DNA of 64,000 bases. Origin: CALFXN01 sp937957815. Its GTDB lineage: Bacteria > Synergistota > Synergistia > Synergistales > Aminobacteriaceae. Under the pieces are notes generated by a model. That model worked only from the letters and a program-made list of their open reading frames with translations. It was not told the DNA's origin and did not search any database. This document shows positions 16,383 through 25,010 of this stretch, in pieces. Each line of letters begins with the position of its first letter. Position 1 is the first letter of the stretch. Position numbers and translations under genes: made by a program. The stretch is taken from assembly GCA_036788195.1 (NCBI GenBank), contig DAIQNX010000001.1, forward strand, positions 62,001 through 126,000. Direction: 5' to 3'.

Positions 16383-17901
16383 TGTCGTTTTTTCCTCTTA
16401 TTCCTGCGATAACTCCCGGAAATTCCTCTGCAATTTCTCCAGCAAGCATCCCGATCGTGCCGAAACGCTCCTCCCATTTCGCGCCGCTCTTTCCGTGAAT
16501 CCACGCCGAGGCGCACCCGGCTTCGTATGGTGCCATTCCGAACGCGAGCATGCTCCCCGCACACCCTGAAAGAACATCACCGGATCCCGCAACGGAGAGA
16601 GCCGGAGAGCCTCCGCAAATTACCGCGGCTCGTTTCCCGTCGTCCACAACTGTCGTCCACCCCTTCAGCAACACTGGTCCGTAGAGCTTCGAAATCTTCC
16701 TCGCCGCACCGATTCTATCGCTGCGGATTTTGTCCGCGGTGGTATTCAGGAGACGCGCCGCCTCTCCCTCGTGGGGCGTCAGAAGGACATCCGGACGCCT
16801 CTCGGAAACCATCCCTCCCGATGAAAGCCAGAAGAGCGCGTCCCCGTCAAACACCACGGGGAGCCCCCTCTGCCTCCACGAGGCTTCGGTCCACGCCCTC
16901 CCGCTATCCTTTCTGCCGATCCCGGGGCCGCAAACAAGAGCGGTACTGCTTGCCACATGCTCTTCGAGGAGCCGGAATTCATCCACATCCGGCGGTACGC
17001 TCCTGCAGATCGCCTCGGGAAAGCGCGATATACACGCCGAGACGGCACCTTCGGTCGAAATGAGGTGTACAACTCCTACGCCAGAACGCAACGCTCCATG
17101 CACGCAGAGGATAGGAGCTCCCGAATATTCTTCGGAGCCGGCTACAACGAGTAAAACGCCTTTTTTGTATTTGTGGCACGAGAAACCTGTTTCCGGAAAA
17201 CGACTTCTGAAAATTTCTTCTCCCACGTCAAGAATAGTCGGTTCAGTATCCAGAATATGTTTTTCACCGATTCCAATTGTGCCGACAACGATACGTCCGG
17301 CTGCCTTCCGCGCCGGAAGCACGGCCAGACCGCTTTTCGCGGCAAGCAACGTCACTGTGAGGTCAGCCCGGACACATGGAGTAAAGACGTTTCCCGTCGT
17401 CGGATCGATCCCGCTAGGGATATCGACCGACACAACGCGTCGGGCGTTCAGGGAGAAAGTGATAAGACGCGAGATCTCTCCGCGCGGTTCTCCCATGGCC
17501 CCCGTGCCGAGAAGTGAATCGACGCAAACATCCGAATGCGATATCAGAGTTTCGACATCGCCGTCTCCGAGGTGTTCGCTTTCTTCCAGAGGGATCCCCA
17601 TTCCGGAGAGAATGTTTCCGTGATATCGTGAGTCGCCCCGGTACTTTTCCACGGGACAGGCGACAAGAACACGAACATCCATCCGCCGCACGGCGAGATG
17701 GCGAGCGACCACAAAGCCGTCACCCCCATTGTTTCCGGGACCGCAGAGGACACAGACACTCCGACATTGCGGAAAAGCGGACACGATTTCATCCGCCACC
17801 GACCTGCCGGCATTCTCCATAAGCAGCACACCCGGCATACCGTACCGTTGGAACGCGATTGCATCGGCTTCTCTGACACGAGCGGGATCGAAATATTTCA
17901 T
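16354..17901 (-). CDS. nnr: Bifunctional NAD(P)H-hydrate epimerase / ADP-dependent dehydratase
   Basis: The 515-residue protein fuses two repair enzymes. The N-terminal YjeF_N domain (about 1-215) contains GVLLMENAGRSVADEI and CGPGNNGGDGFVVARHL. The C-terminal ribokinase-like domain (about 225-505) has VCGPGIGRKDSGR, DVLLTPHEGEAARLL and the catalytic-base region SVAGSGDVLSGCAGSML. It restores NADHX and NADPHX to active cofactors. Its ATG overlaps the acpS stop codon (ATGA), which indicates coupling and fixes the start over a frame eleven codons longer. Confidence 0.93.
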   Translation of the reverse strand: MKYFDPARVREADAIAFQRYGMPGVLLMENAGRSVADEIVSAFPQCRSVCVLCGPGNNGGDGFVVARHLAVRRMDVRVLVACPVEKYRGDSRYHGNILSGMGIPLEESEHLGDGDVETLISHSDVCVDSLLGTGAMGEPRGEISRLITFSLNARRVVSVDIPSGIDPTTGNVFTPCVRADLTVTLLAAKSGLAVLPARKAAGRIVVGTIGIGEKHILDTEPTILDVGEEIFRSRFPETGFSCHKYKKGVLLVVAGSEEYSGAPILCVHGALRSGVGVVHLISTEGAVSACISRFPEAICRSVPPDVDEFRLLEEHVASSTALVCGPGIGRKDSGRAWTEASWRQRGLPVVFDGDALFWLSSGGMVSERRPDVLLTPHEGEAARLLNTTADKIRSDRIGAARKISKLYGPVLLKGWTTVVDDGKRAAVICGGSPALSVAGSGDVLSGCAGSMLAFGMAPYEAGCASAWIHGKSGAKWEERFGTIGMLAGEIAEEFPGVIAGIRGKNDNASSSNRLG

Positions 17902-18278
17902 CGGTCGCTGTAATCTCCCTCGACGACGACACATGCCATCGCAAAATCGCCTTCATGGCTCATCGTAAGCCACGCTTTTCGAATTCCCTTCTCCCGCAGG
18001 AGGGAAGATACGTTTGAATTATAGCGAAAACACGGTCCATTTTCAGTCCTGACAACCCAGGCACCTTTCATGACGATTACGAACGTCGTTATTCCCGTCG
18101 CTTTCGCAAGGGCTTCCCGCGCCGCGAAAGAAGACGCGAAATGTCGCGCCGGAAGCGCCTGCTTTGCCGCATAGGAGATCTCTTCTTCGTGAAAGATCGA
18201 ATCCCGAAAATGGGCGGACTGCAGAGCGCGCGTCATTCGCGTTATACTGCACAAATCGGCGCCTATTCCGAGTATCAC
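17898..18278 (-). CDS. acpS: Holo-[acyl-carrier-protein] synthase
   Basis: The 126-residue protein has the two AcpS signatures: ILGIGADLCSITRM with the Mg-binding aspartate, and FAAREALAKATG with the catalytic glutamate and lysine. It transfers the 4'-phosphopantetheine arm from CoA to ACP, so it serves the acpP gene near 54500 and uses CoA made via coaD. The GTG at 18278 (VILGIG) is preferred because GGGGGTG lies six bases upstream and the family usually begins there; a GTG three codons earlier (18287) is the alternative. It overlaps nnr. Confidence 0.92.
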   Translation of the reverse strand: MILGIGADLCSITRMTRALQSAHFRDSIFHEEEISYAAKQALPARHFASSFAAREALAKATGITTFVIVMKGAWVVRTENGPCFRYNSNVSSLLREKGIRKAWLTMSHEGDFAMACVVVEGDYSDR

Positions 18279-18296
18279 TGTACTCACCCCCGCAAA

Positions 18297-18322
18297 ACAA
18301 AAAAGGCGCCTTACGGCGCCCT
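18297..18322 (-). terminator. Terminator of tRNA-Val
   Basis: GGCGCC-GTAA-GGCGCC stem on the minus strand followed by six T; it lies between the tRNA and acpS. Confidence 0.8.
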
Positions 18323-18333
18323 CGGGCTTACTA

Positions 18334-18408
18334 TGGTGGGTGGTAGAGGACTCGAACCTCTGACCTCTTCCGCGTCAAGGAAGCGTTCTTCCTCTGAACT
18401 AACCACCC
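18334..18408 (-). tRNA. tRNA-Val(GAC)
   Basis: Reverse-strand cloverleaf: acceptor GGGTGGT/ACCACCC, anticodon stem CTTCC/GGAAG enclosing TTGACGC (anticodon GAC, codon GUC), T loop TTCGAGT, discriminator A and encoded CCA. Confidence 0.96.
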
Positions 18409-18419
18409 AACGAAAAGAG

Positions 18420-18448
18420 ATTCTACAGGCCCGCGCACTTCTTGTCAA
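18420..18448 (-). promoter_or_regulatory. Promoter of tRNA-Val
   Basis: Minus-strand TTGACA (18443-18448), 17-base spacer, TAGAAT (18420-18425), twelve bases before the tRNA. Confidence 0.8.
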
Positions 18449-18476
18449 CGCTGATCCGAATTCTTTTTTCACGTGT

Positions 18477-19292
18477 TCAGTCGACGGACTTTCCCGCACC
18501 CTTCCCTGACATGGCTCCGCTTTTTTCGGCGGTCTTCGTCAGACACCGAACGATTGAAGCGGGAACACCTCCTTCAAGTAAGGCGGTTATCCCTTCGATC
18601 GTCGTTCCACCCGGAGTTGACACTTCGTCACGCAGGACTGCAGGGTGCTTGCCGCTTCGCAGCAGGAGTTCGGCGGAACCAGCCGCCGTCCATGACGCGG
18701 CTTTCAGCGCAAGGGCTGAAGGGAGTCCAAGCCGCACTCCGCCAAGGAGAAACGATTCAAGAAACGAGAAGAAGAATGCTGGGCCGGAACCCGAGATCGC
18801 CGTGATCGCGTTGAAAAGATGCTCCGGCAACGGGATGGCCTCGCCAAGCGTCCCGAAAGCGGTTTCAAGAAAATCGGTCTCTTCTCCGGTCGCATTATCG
18901 GGAAGGACATATCCGGTAAAGGCCCTATTGACTGCGGCACATATATTGGTCATGGCCCTTCCCCATCGGATTTCCGGCAATGCGTTCACAAGCGCCTCAA
19001 GAGAAACACCTCCGGCGAGGGAAATACAGAGCTTCCCGGCGAGGACATTCCTGAGCGGCGAAAGCACCTGGAAAAAGATGTTCGGTTTGATCGCGATACA
19101 AAGGATATCGCATCCCGAACACAGCTCTTCGGCGTTTTTACCGATCTCTGCCCCAAGAGAAGCGAAATGCTTCTTCTTCGTCTCGTCCGTATCAAAGACA
19201 GACACGCTGATCCCCTTCTGAAGAAGTCCCTGCGCCACCGCCCCTCCCAAGGCTCCAATACCGAGAATTCCAATTCTCCGGACTATGCCCAT
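18477..19292 (-). CDS. proC: Pyrroline-5-carboxylate reductase
   Basis: The 271-residue protein begins with the Rossmann motif IGILGIGALGGAVAQGLL and contains CIAIKPNIFFQVL and the substrate-binding AITAISGSGPAFFFSFLES typical of ProC. It reduces pyrroline-5-carboxylate to proline with NAD(P)H. The ATG at 19292 lies one base after the rlmB stop, with GGGAG nine bases upstream inside rlmB; the upstream in-frame extension shadows rlmB. Length matches the family. It is the last gene of the uvrB-uvrA-rlmB-proC run. Confidence 0.93.
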   Translation of the reverse strand: MGIVRRIGILGIGALGGAVAQGLLQKGISVSVFDTDETKKKHFASLGAEIGKNAEELCSGCDILCIAIKPNIFFQVLSPLRNVLAGKLCISLAGGVSLEALVNALPEIRWGRAMTNICAAVNRAFTGYVLPDNATGEETDFLETAFGTLGEAIPLPEHLFNAITAISGSGPAFFFSFLESFLLGGVRLGLPSALALKAASWTAAGSAELLLRSGKHPAVLRDEVSTPGGTTIEGITALLEGGVPASIVRCLTKTAEKSGAMSGKGAGKSVD

Positions 19293-19293
19293 A

Positions 19294-20094
19294 TCACTCA
19301 TCTCCCGTTCGTGTCCTTCCCGTCCATTCGCGTACCCAGTGAAACATCCCGAGGGCTCCGGCAACCCCGGCATTCAACGATCCGGTTTCCCCGGATATCG
19401 GAATACGCAGTCGTTCGTCAGCCCGCTGCGATACAAGCCGGGAAACACCTTCTCCCTCCGCCCCGATCACAAGAACGCAACGGCCGGATAGTTTCGTATC
19501 CCAGAGAGCGCGCTCCCCATCCATATCGAGAACGCTTACCCAATACCCTTCCTGTTGCAGCTCGCCGATGCATGCAGCCACATTCTGCACGGAAACCATC
19601 GGAACCCTCAGGATCGCCCCCGCACTGGTCTTTACGGCGATACCCCCAGGCAGCGCGGATCGTCTTCTGGGAAAAAGAACCGCGCTCGCTCCGGCAGCTT
19701 CAGCGGTTCTCACAACGGCACCAAGGTTATGAGGATCCTGAATATGGTCCAGAAGGACCAACAACGAGGCTTCTTTCCCGTTCTCGGCCTTTAGCAGCCA
19801 TTCCAGCGAACGACAGGGAATCGGCGAAATGCGAGCCGCAATTCCTTGCGTCGCCGTCGTTCCGCATTCCCGTTCGAGGAACGCAGGATCAACCGTATCG
19901 ACAGGGATTCCGGCTGCCGACGCAAGGATACGGAACTCTGAGGTTTGTGCCGGCGAAAGCCGGGAAGAAAGAAGAACCCGCAATCCGTATTCAGGAGTCT
20001 TTTCGAGAAGATCTCTGATCGGTTGTCTTCCCCAGCAGAGATCGGGGGCGCTGTCGCCTTCGTTTCGTCTGATTTCCCCATCGTTCCGTCTCAC
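19294..20094 (-). CDS. rlmB: RNA 2'-O-methyltransferase, TrmH/RlmB (SpoU) family
   Basis: The 266-residue protein has a short N-terminal substrate-binding domain and a SPOUT domain with LLDHIQDPHNLGAVVRTAEA (motif 1), CVLVIGAEGEGVSRLV (motif 2) and LRIPISGETGSLNAGVA (motif 3), which form the deep trefoil knot that binds SAM. RlmB methylates the 2'-OH of 23S G2251; a tRNA or other rRNA target cannot be excluded. Its GTG start overlaps the uvrA stop by two bases. Confidence 0.88.
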   Translation of the reverse strand: MRRNDGEIRRNEGDSAPDLCWGRQPIRDLLEKTPEYGLRVLLSSRLSPAQTSEFRILASAAGIPVDTVDPAFLERECGTTATQGIAARISPIPCRSLEWLLKAENGKEASLLVLLDHIQDPHNLGAVVRTAEAAGASAVLFPRRRSALPGGIAVKTSAGAILRVPMVSVQNVAACIGELQQEGYWVSVLDMDGERALWDTKLSGRCVLVIGAEGEGVSRLVSQRADERLRIPISGETGSLNAGVAGALGMFHWVREWTGRTRTGDE

Positions 20095-22904
20095 TTCATC
20101 CGATCCTTTCCATACTGCCGAAGATACGACGCGGTATACCCTTTACCGGACGCGATAAGCCGGTCCGGAGATCCCTCGTCGACGAGCCGTCCTCCGCCGT
20201 TTCCTCCCTCGGGCCCCAAGTCGATGAGATAATCCGCTGATAAGAGCACATCGAGATTATGTTCGATCATCACAACCGTATTCCCGTTATCGACGATCCT
20301 GTTGATGATTTCCAGAAGTTTTCTGATATCGGTGTAGTAGAGTCCCGTCGTCGGCTCGTCCATAAGGTACAGTGTCGGCCCGGAAAAGCGTTTCCCAAGT
20401 TCCTTCGCGAGCTTGACGCGCTGCGCCTCTCCTCCGCTCAGTGTCAGGGCAGACTGGCCAAGGTGTATATACCCCAACCCCGCATCCTGTATCACCGAAA
20501 GTTTCATGGAAATCGCCGGAAGATCCCCAAAAAAGGCGACTGCGTCATCCACGGTCATCGCCAGTACGTCGGCTATCGAATGTCCCTTGTACGTCACATC
20601 GAGCGTTTCTCTGTTGTAGCGGCTTGCTCCGCACACCTCACACGGAACGTAAACATCCGGAAGAAACAGCATCGAGACCTTCACTGATCCGGCGCCGCCG
20701 CATGCCTCGCACCGTCCTCCGCGGACATTGAAGCTGAAACGTCCGGGTTTGTATCCACGGACCTTCGCTTCAGGAAGTTCGGCAAAGAGATCCCTGATAA
20801 GAGAAAAAACGCCAGTATACGTCGCAGGATTCGACCTCGGCGTCCTCCCGATCGGGCTCTGATCGACGAGAACGACATTCCGGAAGTGTTCCCCGCCGCA
20901 TATCGCCCGATGTGTTCCGGCACGCTCCCGATAATCCCTGTCGAGAATTCTCCGGAGTCCCTTGTACAGCACGTCGTAGACGAAACTGCTCTTCCCCGAT
21001 CCTGAAACGCCGCTGATACAGGTAAACACCCCGTGAGGAATCCGGACATCTATATTTTTCAGATTATTGTGCGCAGCTCCCTGCACGGTCAGCCATCCGG
21101 ATGGAGTCCTGGTCCTTTTCCGTCGCACGATGCCGGTCTGTTCACCGCGCAAATATGGCCCCGTGAGGAACTCCGTACGGGAGACATCTTCGAACGATCC
21201 GCTGGATATGACCCGGCCTCCGAGTTCTCCGGCGGCCGGCCCCATTTCCACGATCGAATCGGCGGCCACCATGGTCTCCCGATCATGTTCGACCACGATG
21301 ACGCTGTTCCCGAGATCTCTGATGGCAAGAAGCGTCCGGACGAGTCGCGACGTATCGCGCGAGTGGAGACCTATGGTGGGTTCGTCGAGCACATACATGA
21401 CACCGCTGAGTTTGGATCCTATCTGAGTCGCCAGACGAATACGCTGGCTTTCTCCCCCGCTTAGTGTATCGGCACGCCGGTGAAGGGAAAGATACCCGAC
21501 ACCGACATCGCAGATAAACGAAAGCCTTTTCCGGATTTCCTGAATCGCCTGTCCGACAATCGCGGTTTCGTGAGCGGTCCAGTCGATATCGCGCAAAAGA
21601 ACGAGAAGGTCGTCGATCGACATGAGAACCAGCTCGCCGATACTGCACCCGTGGACCTTCACGTTGAGAGCTTCCGGACAGAGCCGCAATCCTCCGCACG
21701 AGGCGCATGCGTCCTCGACACGGTATCCCTCGAGTTCTTCCTTGACATTTTCGGACTCCGTATCCCTCCAGCGATTTTCGAGCCACGGCAGCAGCCCTTC
21801 GTATCTTCCCATGTAAACCTTCGATTCGCTTCCGTCCTTGAAAAGCATCGGCACGCGCTCATCCGACCCGTGAACCACAAAACGCCGGACATCTTCCGGC
21901 AGCTTCGAAAAGGGAAGTGATAGATCCCACGAATATTTCTCGACGAAATGCTGGAGTTTTGAAAGCATGTAGTGCTTCTTTTTCCACGGCAAGATCGCCC
22001 CGTCCGGAATCGAACGGTCCGAATCGATCGAGAGCTCTTCGGAGAAGAATTCGTGGCTCCCGAGTCCGCTACAATCTTTGCACGCGCCATCCGGAGCGTT
22101 AAAGGAAAAAAGGCGTGGCTCGATATCCGGCATCGCGATACCGCAATCGGGACACACGAAGTTCGAGGATACGGTTTTTACAGTTCCGTCCTCCCCGAGA
22201 ATCATGACGATTCCACCGCTGAGCGAGATTGCGTTCTCGATCGCCTCCGCGATTCGTCCTCTTCTGTCGCGAACCGCCAGGACGCGGTCGACAATCACCT
22301 CGATCGTATGCCGTTTGTTCTTCTCAAGCGGGATATCCTCCTCGAGCCAAAGAACATTGCCGTCGACCCGGACACGAAGAAATCCCTTCTCGCGCGTCTG
22401 GGTCAGAAGGTTTCGAAACTCCCCCTTCTTTCCCCGTACGAGCGGTGCGAGGATTTCGATCTTCTTTCCCTCGAATTCATCAAAAATACCTTTAATTATC
22501 TCATCGAGAGAATATCTGATTACAGGTTTCCCGCATTCCGGACAGTACGGTATTCCGATACGGCCGAAAACCAGGCGAAGGTAATCGTATATTTCCGTAA
22601 CGGTCCCGACCGTCGATCGCGGGTTGTGGGAGGCACCCTTCTGTTCGATGGAGATCGCCGGCGACAAACCGGATATATCGTCGACGTCGGGCTTTCCCTG
22701 AATACCCAGAAATTGTCGCGCGTACGACGACAGGGATTCGACATAACGGCGTTGTCCCTCGGCATACAATGTATCGAACGCCAGCGACGATTTCCCCGAA
22801 CCGGAAGGGCCCGTAATGACAACGAGCTTATTTCTTGGAATATCGATGTCGACGTTTTTGAGATTGTGTTCCCGGGCTCCTCGAATTCGAATCCAGTCCG
22901 TCAC
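20091..22904 (-). CDS. uvrA: UvrABC excinuclease subunit A
   Basis: The product is about 937 residues. It has two ABC ATPase modules (GPSGSGKSSLAFDTLYAEGQ near the N-terminus and SGVSGSGKSSFVYDVLYKGL near 630), two ABC signatures (TLSGGESQRIRLATQIG, TLSGGEAQRVKLAKELG) and zinc-finger cysteines, including the C-terminal CEACGG and CEVCGA pairs. UvrA finds bulky DNA lesions and loads UvrB. A GTG at 22904 (VTDWIRIRGAREHNLKN) is preferred because it matches the usual N-terminus and has AAGGAGG 11 bases upstream. An ATG at 22940 would add twelve residues. The gene start lies inside the 3' end of uvrB. Confidence 0.96.
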   Translation of the reverse strand: MTDWIRIRGAREHNLKNVDIDIPRNKLVVITGPSGSGKSSLAFDTLYAEGQRRYVESLSSYARQFLGIQGKPDVDDISGLSPAISIEQKGASHNPRSTVGTVTEIYDYLRLVFGRIGIPYCPECGKPVIRYSLDEIIKGIFDEFEGKKIEILAPLVRGKKGEFRNLLTQTREKGFLRVRVDGNVLWLEEDIPLEKNKRHTIEVIVDRVLAVRDRRGRIAEAIENAISLSGGIVMILGEDGTVKTVSSNFVCPDCGIAMPDIEPRLFSFNAPDGACKDCSGLGSHEFFSEELSIDSDRSIPDGAILPWKKKHYMLSKLQHFVEKYSWDLSLPFSKLPEDVRRFVVHGSDERVPMLFKDGSESKVYMGRYEGLLPWLENRWRDTESENVKEELEGYRVEDACASCGGLRLCPEALNVKVHGCSIGELVLMSIDDLLVLLRDIDWTAHETAIVGQAIQEIRKRLSFICDVGVGYLSLHRRADTLSGGESQRIRLATQIGSKLSGVMYVLDEPTIGLHSRDTSRLVRTLLAIRDLGNSVIVVEHDRETMVAADSIVEMGPAAGELGGRVISSGSFEDVSRTEFLTGPYLRGEQTGIVRRKRTRTPSGWLTVQGAAHNNLKNIDVRIPHGVFTCISGVSGSGKSSFVYDVLYKGLRRILDRDYRERAGTHRAICGGEHFRNVVLVDQSPIGRTPRSNPATYTGVFSLIRDLFAELPEAKVRGYKPGRFSFNVRGGRCEACGGAGSVKVSMLFLPDVYVPCEVCGASRYNRETLDVTYKGHSIADVLAMTVDDAVAFFGDLPAISMKLSVIQDAGLGYIHLGQSALTLSGGEAQRVKLAKELGKRFSGPTLYLMDEPTTGLYYTDIRKLLEIINRIVDNGNTVVMIEHNLDVLLSADYLIDLGPEGGNGGGRLVDEGSPDRLIASGKGYTASYLRQYGKDRMK

Positions 22905-24885
22905 TCCGTTCTGTTCCTCCTTTTCGAGAGAGTATGGCATCCCGCAATTCGGCAGCCCGTTCGAAATCGAGCTTTTCCACGGCTTGCCACATCAGTCTTT
23001 CCAACTCTCCGATCGTTGTTTCGTTCTCTCCGGCACCCTTCTGGGCGACGCGGTTCCTTTCATGGTATTCCTCGGGAAGAAGCGAAACGATATCCTTACG
23101 GACCGTTTCCGGCGTAATTCCGTGAACTTCGTTGTACTCCTGCTGTTTTCGCCGTCTCCGAAGCGTTTCTTCAGTTGCGGATCGGATGCTTTCCGTTTCT
23201 TCATCCGCATACAAGACGACGATTCCCTGCGTGTTGCGAGCCGCTCTTCCCATCATCTGTATGAGCGAACGATGCGATCTGAGAAAGCCCTCCCTGTCGG
23301 CATCGAGTATCGCGACCAGCGACACTTCGGGCATATCCATCCCCTCCCGCAGGAGGTTGACGCCGACGAGGACCGAGACAGTTCCGGCGCGAAGATCCCG
23401 GATCAGTTCCGCACGCTCGAACGCGTTGAACTCGGAATGTATGTACCGAACCTTTATCCGGAGTTCCTGGAGGTATTCCGCAACATCCTCCGCCGAGCGT
23501 TTCGTCAGGGTCGTCACGAGAGCGCGCTCTCCCTTTTCCTCGATGACACGGAGACGCTCGACGAGATCGTCGATCTGTCCTTTGGCCGGCACGACACACA
23601 CTTCGGGATCAAGTACTCCCGTGGGCCGTATGATCTGTTCGACGATTTGCGTCGACACCTCTCGTTCCCAGTCCCCCGGAGTCGCCGAGACGAAAAGGAC
23701 CTGCTTCATGCGACTCCTGAATTCCTGCCAGTTCAGCGGGCGGTTGTCAAGACACGAAGGAAGCCGGAATCCGTTATCGACGAGAACCTGCTTTCTCGCC
23801 CTGTCTCCGTTGAACATGCCGTGAACCTGCGGCAATGTGATATGGGATTCGTCGACAATCAACAGGAAATCTTCCGGAAAGAAGTCGACAAGTGTCCCGG
23901 GTGGTTCTCCCGCGCTACGTCCGTCGAGATATCTCGAATAATTTTCGATTCCCGAACAATAGCCGACCTCAGAAAGCATTTCCATATCGTACCTGGTGCG
24001 CATGGAAATCCTCTGGGCTTCAAGAAACTTTCCTTCCGAGAGAAACAGCGATTCCTGTCGTTTCATCTCTTCCTCGATCAGGGGAAGCGCAGTTTCAACG
24101 GCATTTCTGTTTGTGACGTAGTGTTGCGCAGGGAAAATGGAAGCATACGGCAATGCCCGTTGAGAGCGTCCCGTAAGGGGATCGATTTCATCGATCCGTT
24201 CGATGCGGTCTTCATCGAAAAGCACTCTGATCGCGCTCTCTCCCGTCGACGGAAAGACTTCGACAATATCGCCCCGAACACGGAACGCTCCGGGTTCGAG
24301 CGCCATGTCGTTTCTGTCGTAGTAGTTATCTACCAGGCGTTCGAGAAAGGACCGTATATCCCACTCCTCGCCGACTGAAAATGGCAGAATCGCGTCTTCG
24401 TAGTTGGCTCGTTTCCCCAAACCATAGATGCACGAGACACTGGCAACGACGATAACATCTCGCCGCTCTATAAGGGATTTCGTCGCTTCGAGACGAAGCT
24501 TTTCGATTCTCTCGTTGATCGAGGCGTCTTTTTCGATGAATGTGTCCGTTGAAGGAATATACGCTTCAGGTTGGTAATAATCGTAATAACTTACAAAGTA
24601 GCGGACCGCGTTGTTCGGAAAGAACGATCTGAATTCACTGTAAAGCTGAGCCGCAAGCGTCTTGTTGTGCGCGAGCACCAGTGTTGGCCGCTGAATCCGT
24701 GCGACGACATTCGCGACGGTAAATGTTTTTCCGCTTCCGGTGACTCCGAGAAGAGTCTGGTACGCATCTCCGCGCAAAATTCCAGACGTCAGCGATTCAA
24801 TCGCCTGTGGCTGATCCCCGGAAGGAGGCCACGGAGAATTCAGTTCAAATCGTGCATCCCCGTACGGCGAACGGATGTGGTTCAT
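22828..24885 (-). CDS. uvrB: UvrABC excinuclease subunit B
   Basis: The 685-residue protein has Walker A GVTGSGKTFTVANVVA, the beta-hairpin YYDYYQPEAYIPSTDTFIEK that clamps DNA, VDESHITLPQ (Walker B), VGVNLLREGMDMPEVSLVA and MGRAARNT of the helicase core, and a C-terminal UVR motif (ERLMWQAVEKLDFERAAELR) that binds UvrC. UvrB verifies damage handed over by UvrA. Its ATG has a GGGGTG site seven bases upstream. It heads the uvrB-uvrA-rlmB-proC transcription unit. No LexA-like box was recognised upstream. Confidence 0.97.
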   Translation of the reverse strand: MNHIRSPYGDARFELNSPWPPSGDQPQAIESLTSGILRGDAYQTLLGVTGSGKTFTVANVVARIQRPTLVLAHNKTLAAQLYSEFRSFFPNNAVRYFVSYYDYYQPEAYIPSTDTFIEKDASINERIEKLRLEATKSLIERRDVIVVASVSCIYGLGKRANYEDAILPFSVGEEWDIRSFLERLVDNYYDRNDMALEPGAFRVRGDIVEVFPSTGESAIRVLFDEDRIERIDEIDPLTGRSQRALPYASIFPAQHYVTNRNAVETALPLIEEEMKRQESLFLSEGKFLEAQRISMRTRYDMEMLSEVGYCSGIENYSRYLDGRSAGEPPGTLVDFFPEDFLLIVDESHITLPQVHGMFNGDRARKQVLVDNGFRLPSCLDNRPLNWQEFRSRMKQVLFVSATPGDWEREVSTQIVEQIIRPTGVLDPEVCVVPAKGQIDDLVERLRVIEEKGERALVTTLTKRSAEDVAEYLQELRIKVRYIHSEFNAFERAELIRDLRAGTVSVLVGVNLLREGMDMPEVSLVAILDADREGFLRSHRSLIQMMGRAARNTQGIVVLYADEETESIRSATEETLRRRRKQQEYNEVHGITPETVRKDIVSLLPEEYHERNRVAQKGAGENETTIGELERLMWQAVEKLDFERAAELRDAILSRKGGTERSDGLDSNSRSPGTQSQKRRHRYSKK

Positions 24886-24898
24886 TTCTTTTCACCCC

Positions 24899-24928
24899 AG
24901 TATGCGTCAGGCGAAACGGGTTTTTCAA
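24899..24928 (-). promoter_or_regulatory. Candidate promoter of uvrB
   Basis: Minus-strand TTGAAA (24923-24928), 18-base spacer, CATACT (24899-24904). The -10 match is only moderate. Confidence 0.4.
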
Positions 24929-24937
24929 GACAGAAGA

Positions 24938-24967
24938 CCGGGAGTGCGCACAAGAGCCCACTCCCGG
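24938..24967 (-). terminator. Possible terminator after ftsH
   Basis: A nine-bp CCGGGAGTG/CACTCCCGG inverted repeat with a 12-base loop in the 125-base ftsH-uvrB gap; the following tract is only moderately T-rich. Confidence 0.5.
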
Positions 24968-25010
24968 CATCGATCATTCCATACAAAAAGACATTGGACA
25001 TGCCCATACC

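Noticed and set aside
18819..20018. Plus-strand frame of 399 codons
   Set aside because: Antisense to proC and rlmB, both of which have full motif support.
22816..24378. Plus-strand frame of 520 codons
   Set aside because: Antisense shadow of uvrB and the uvrA start; low-complexity product without domains.
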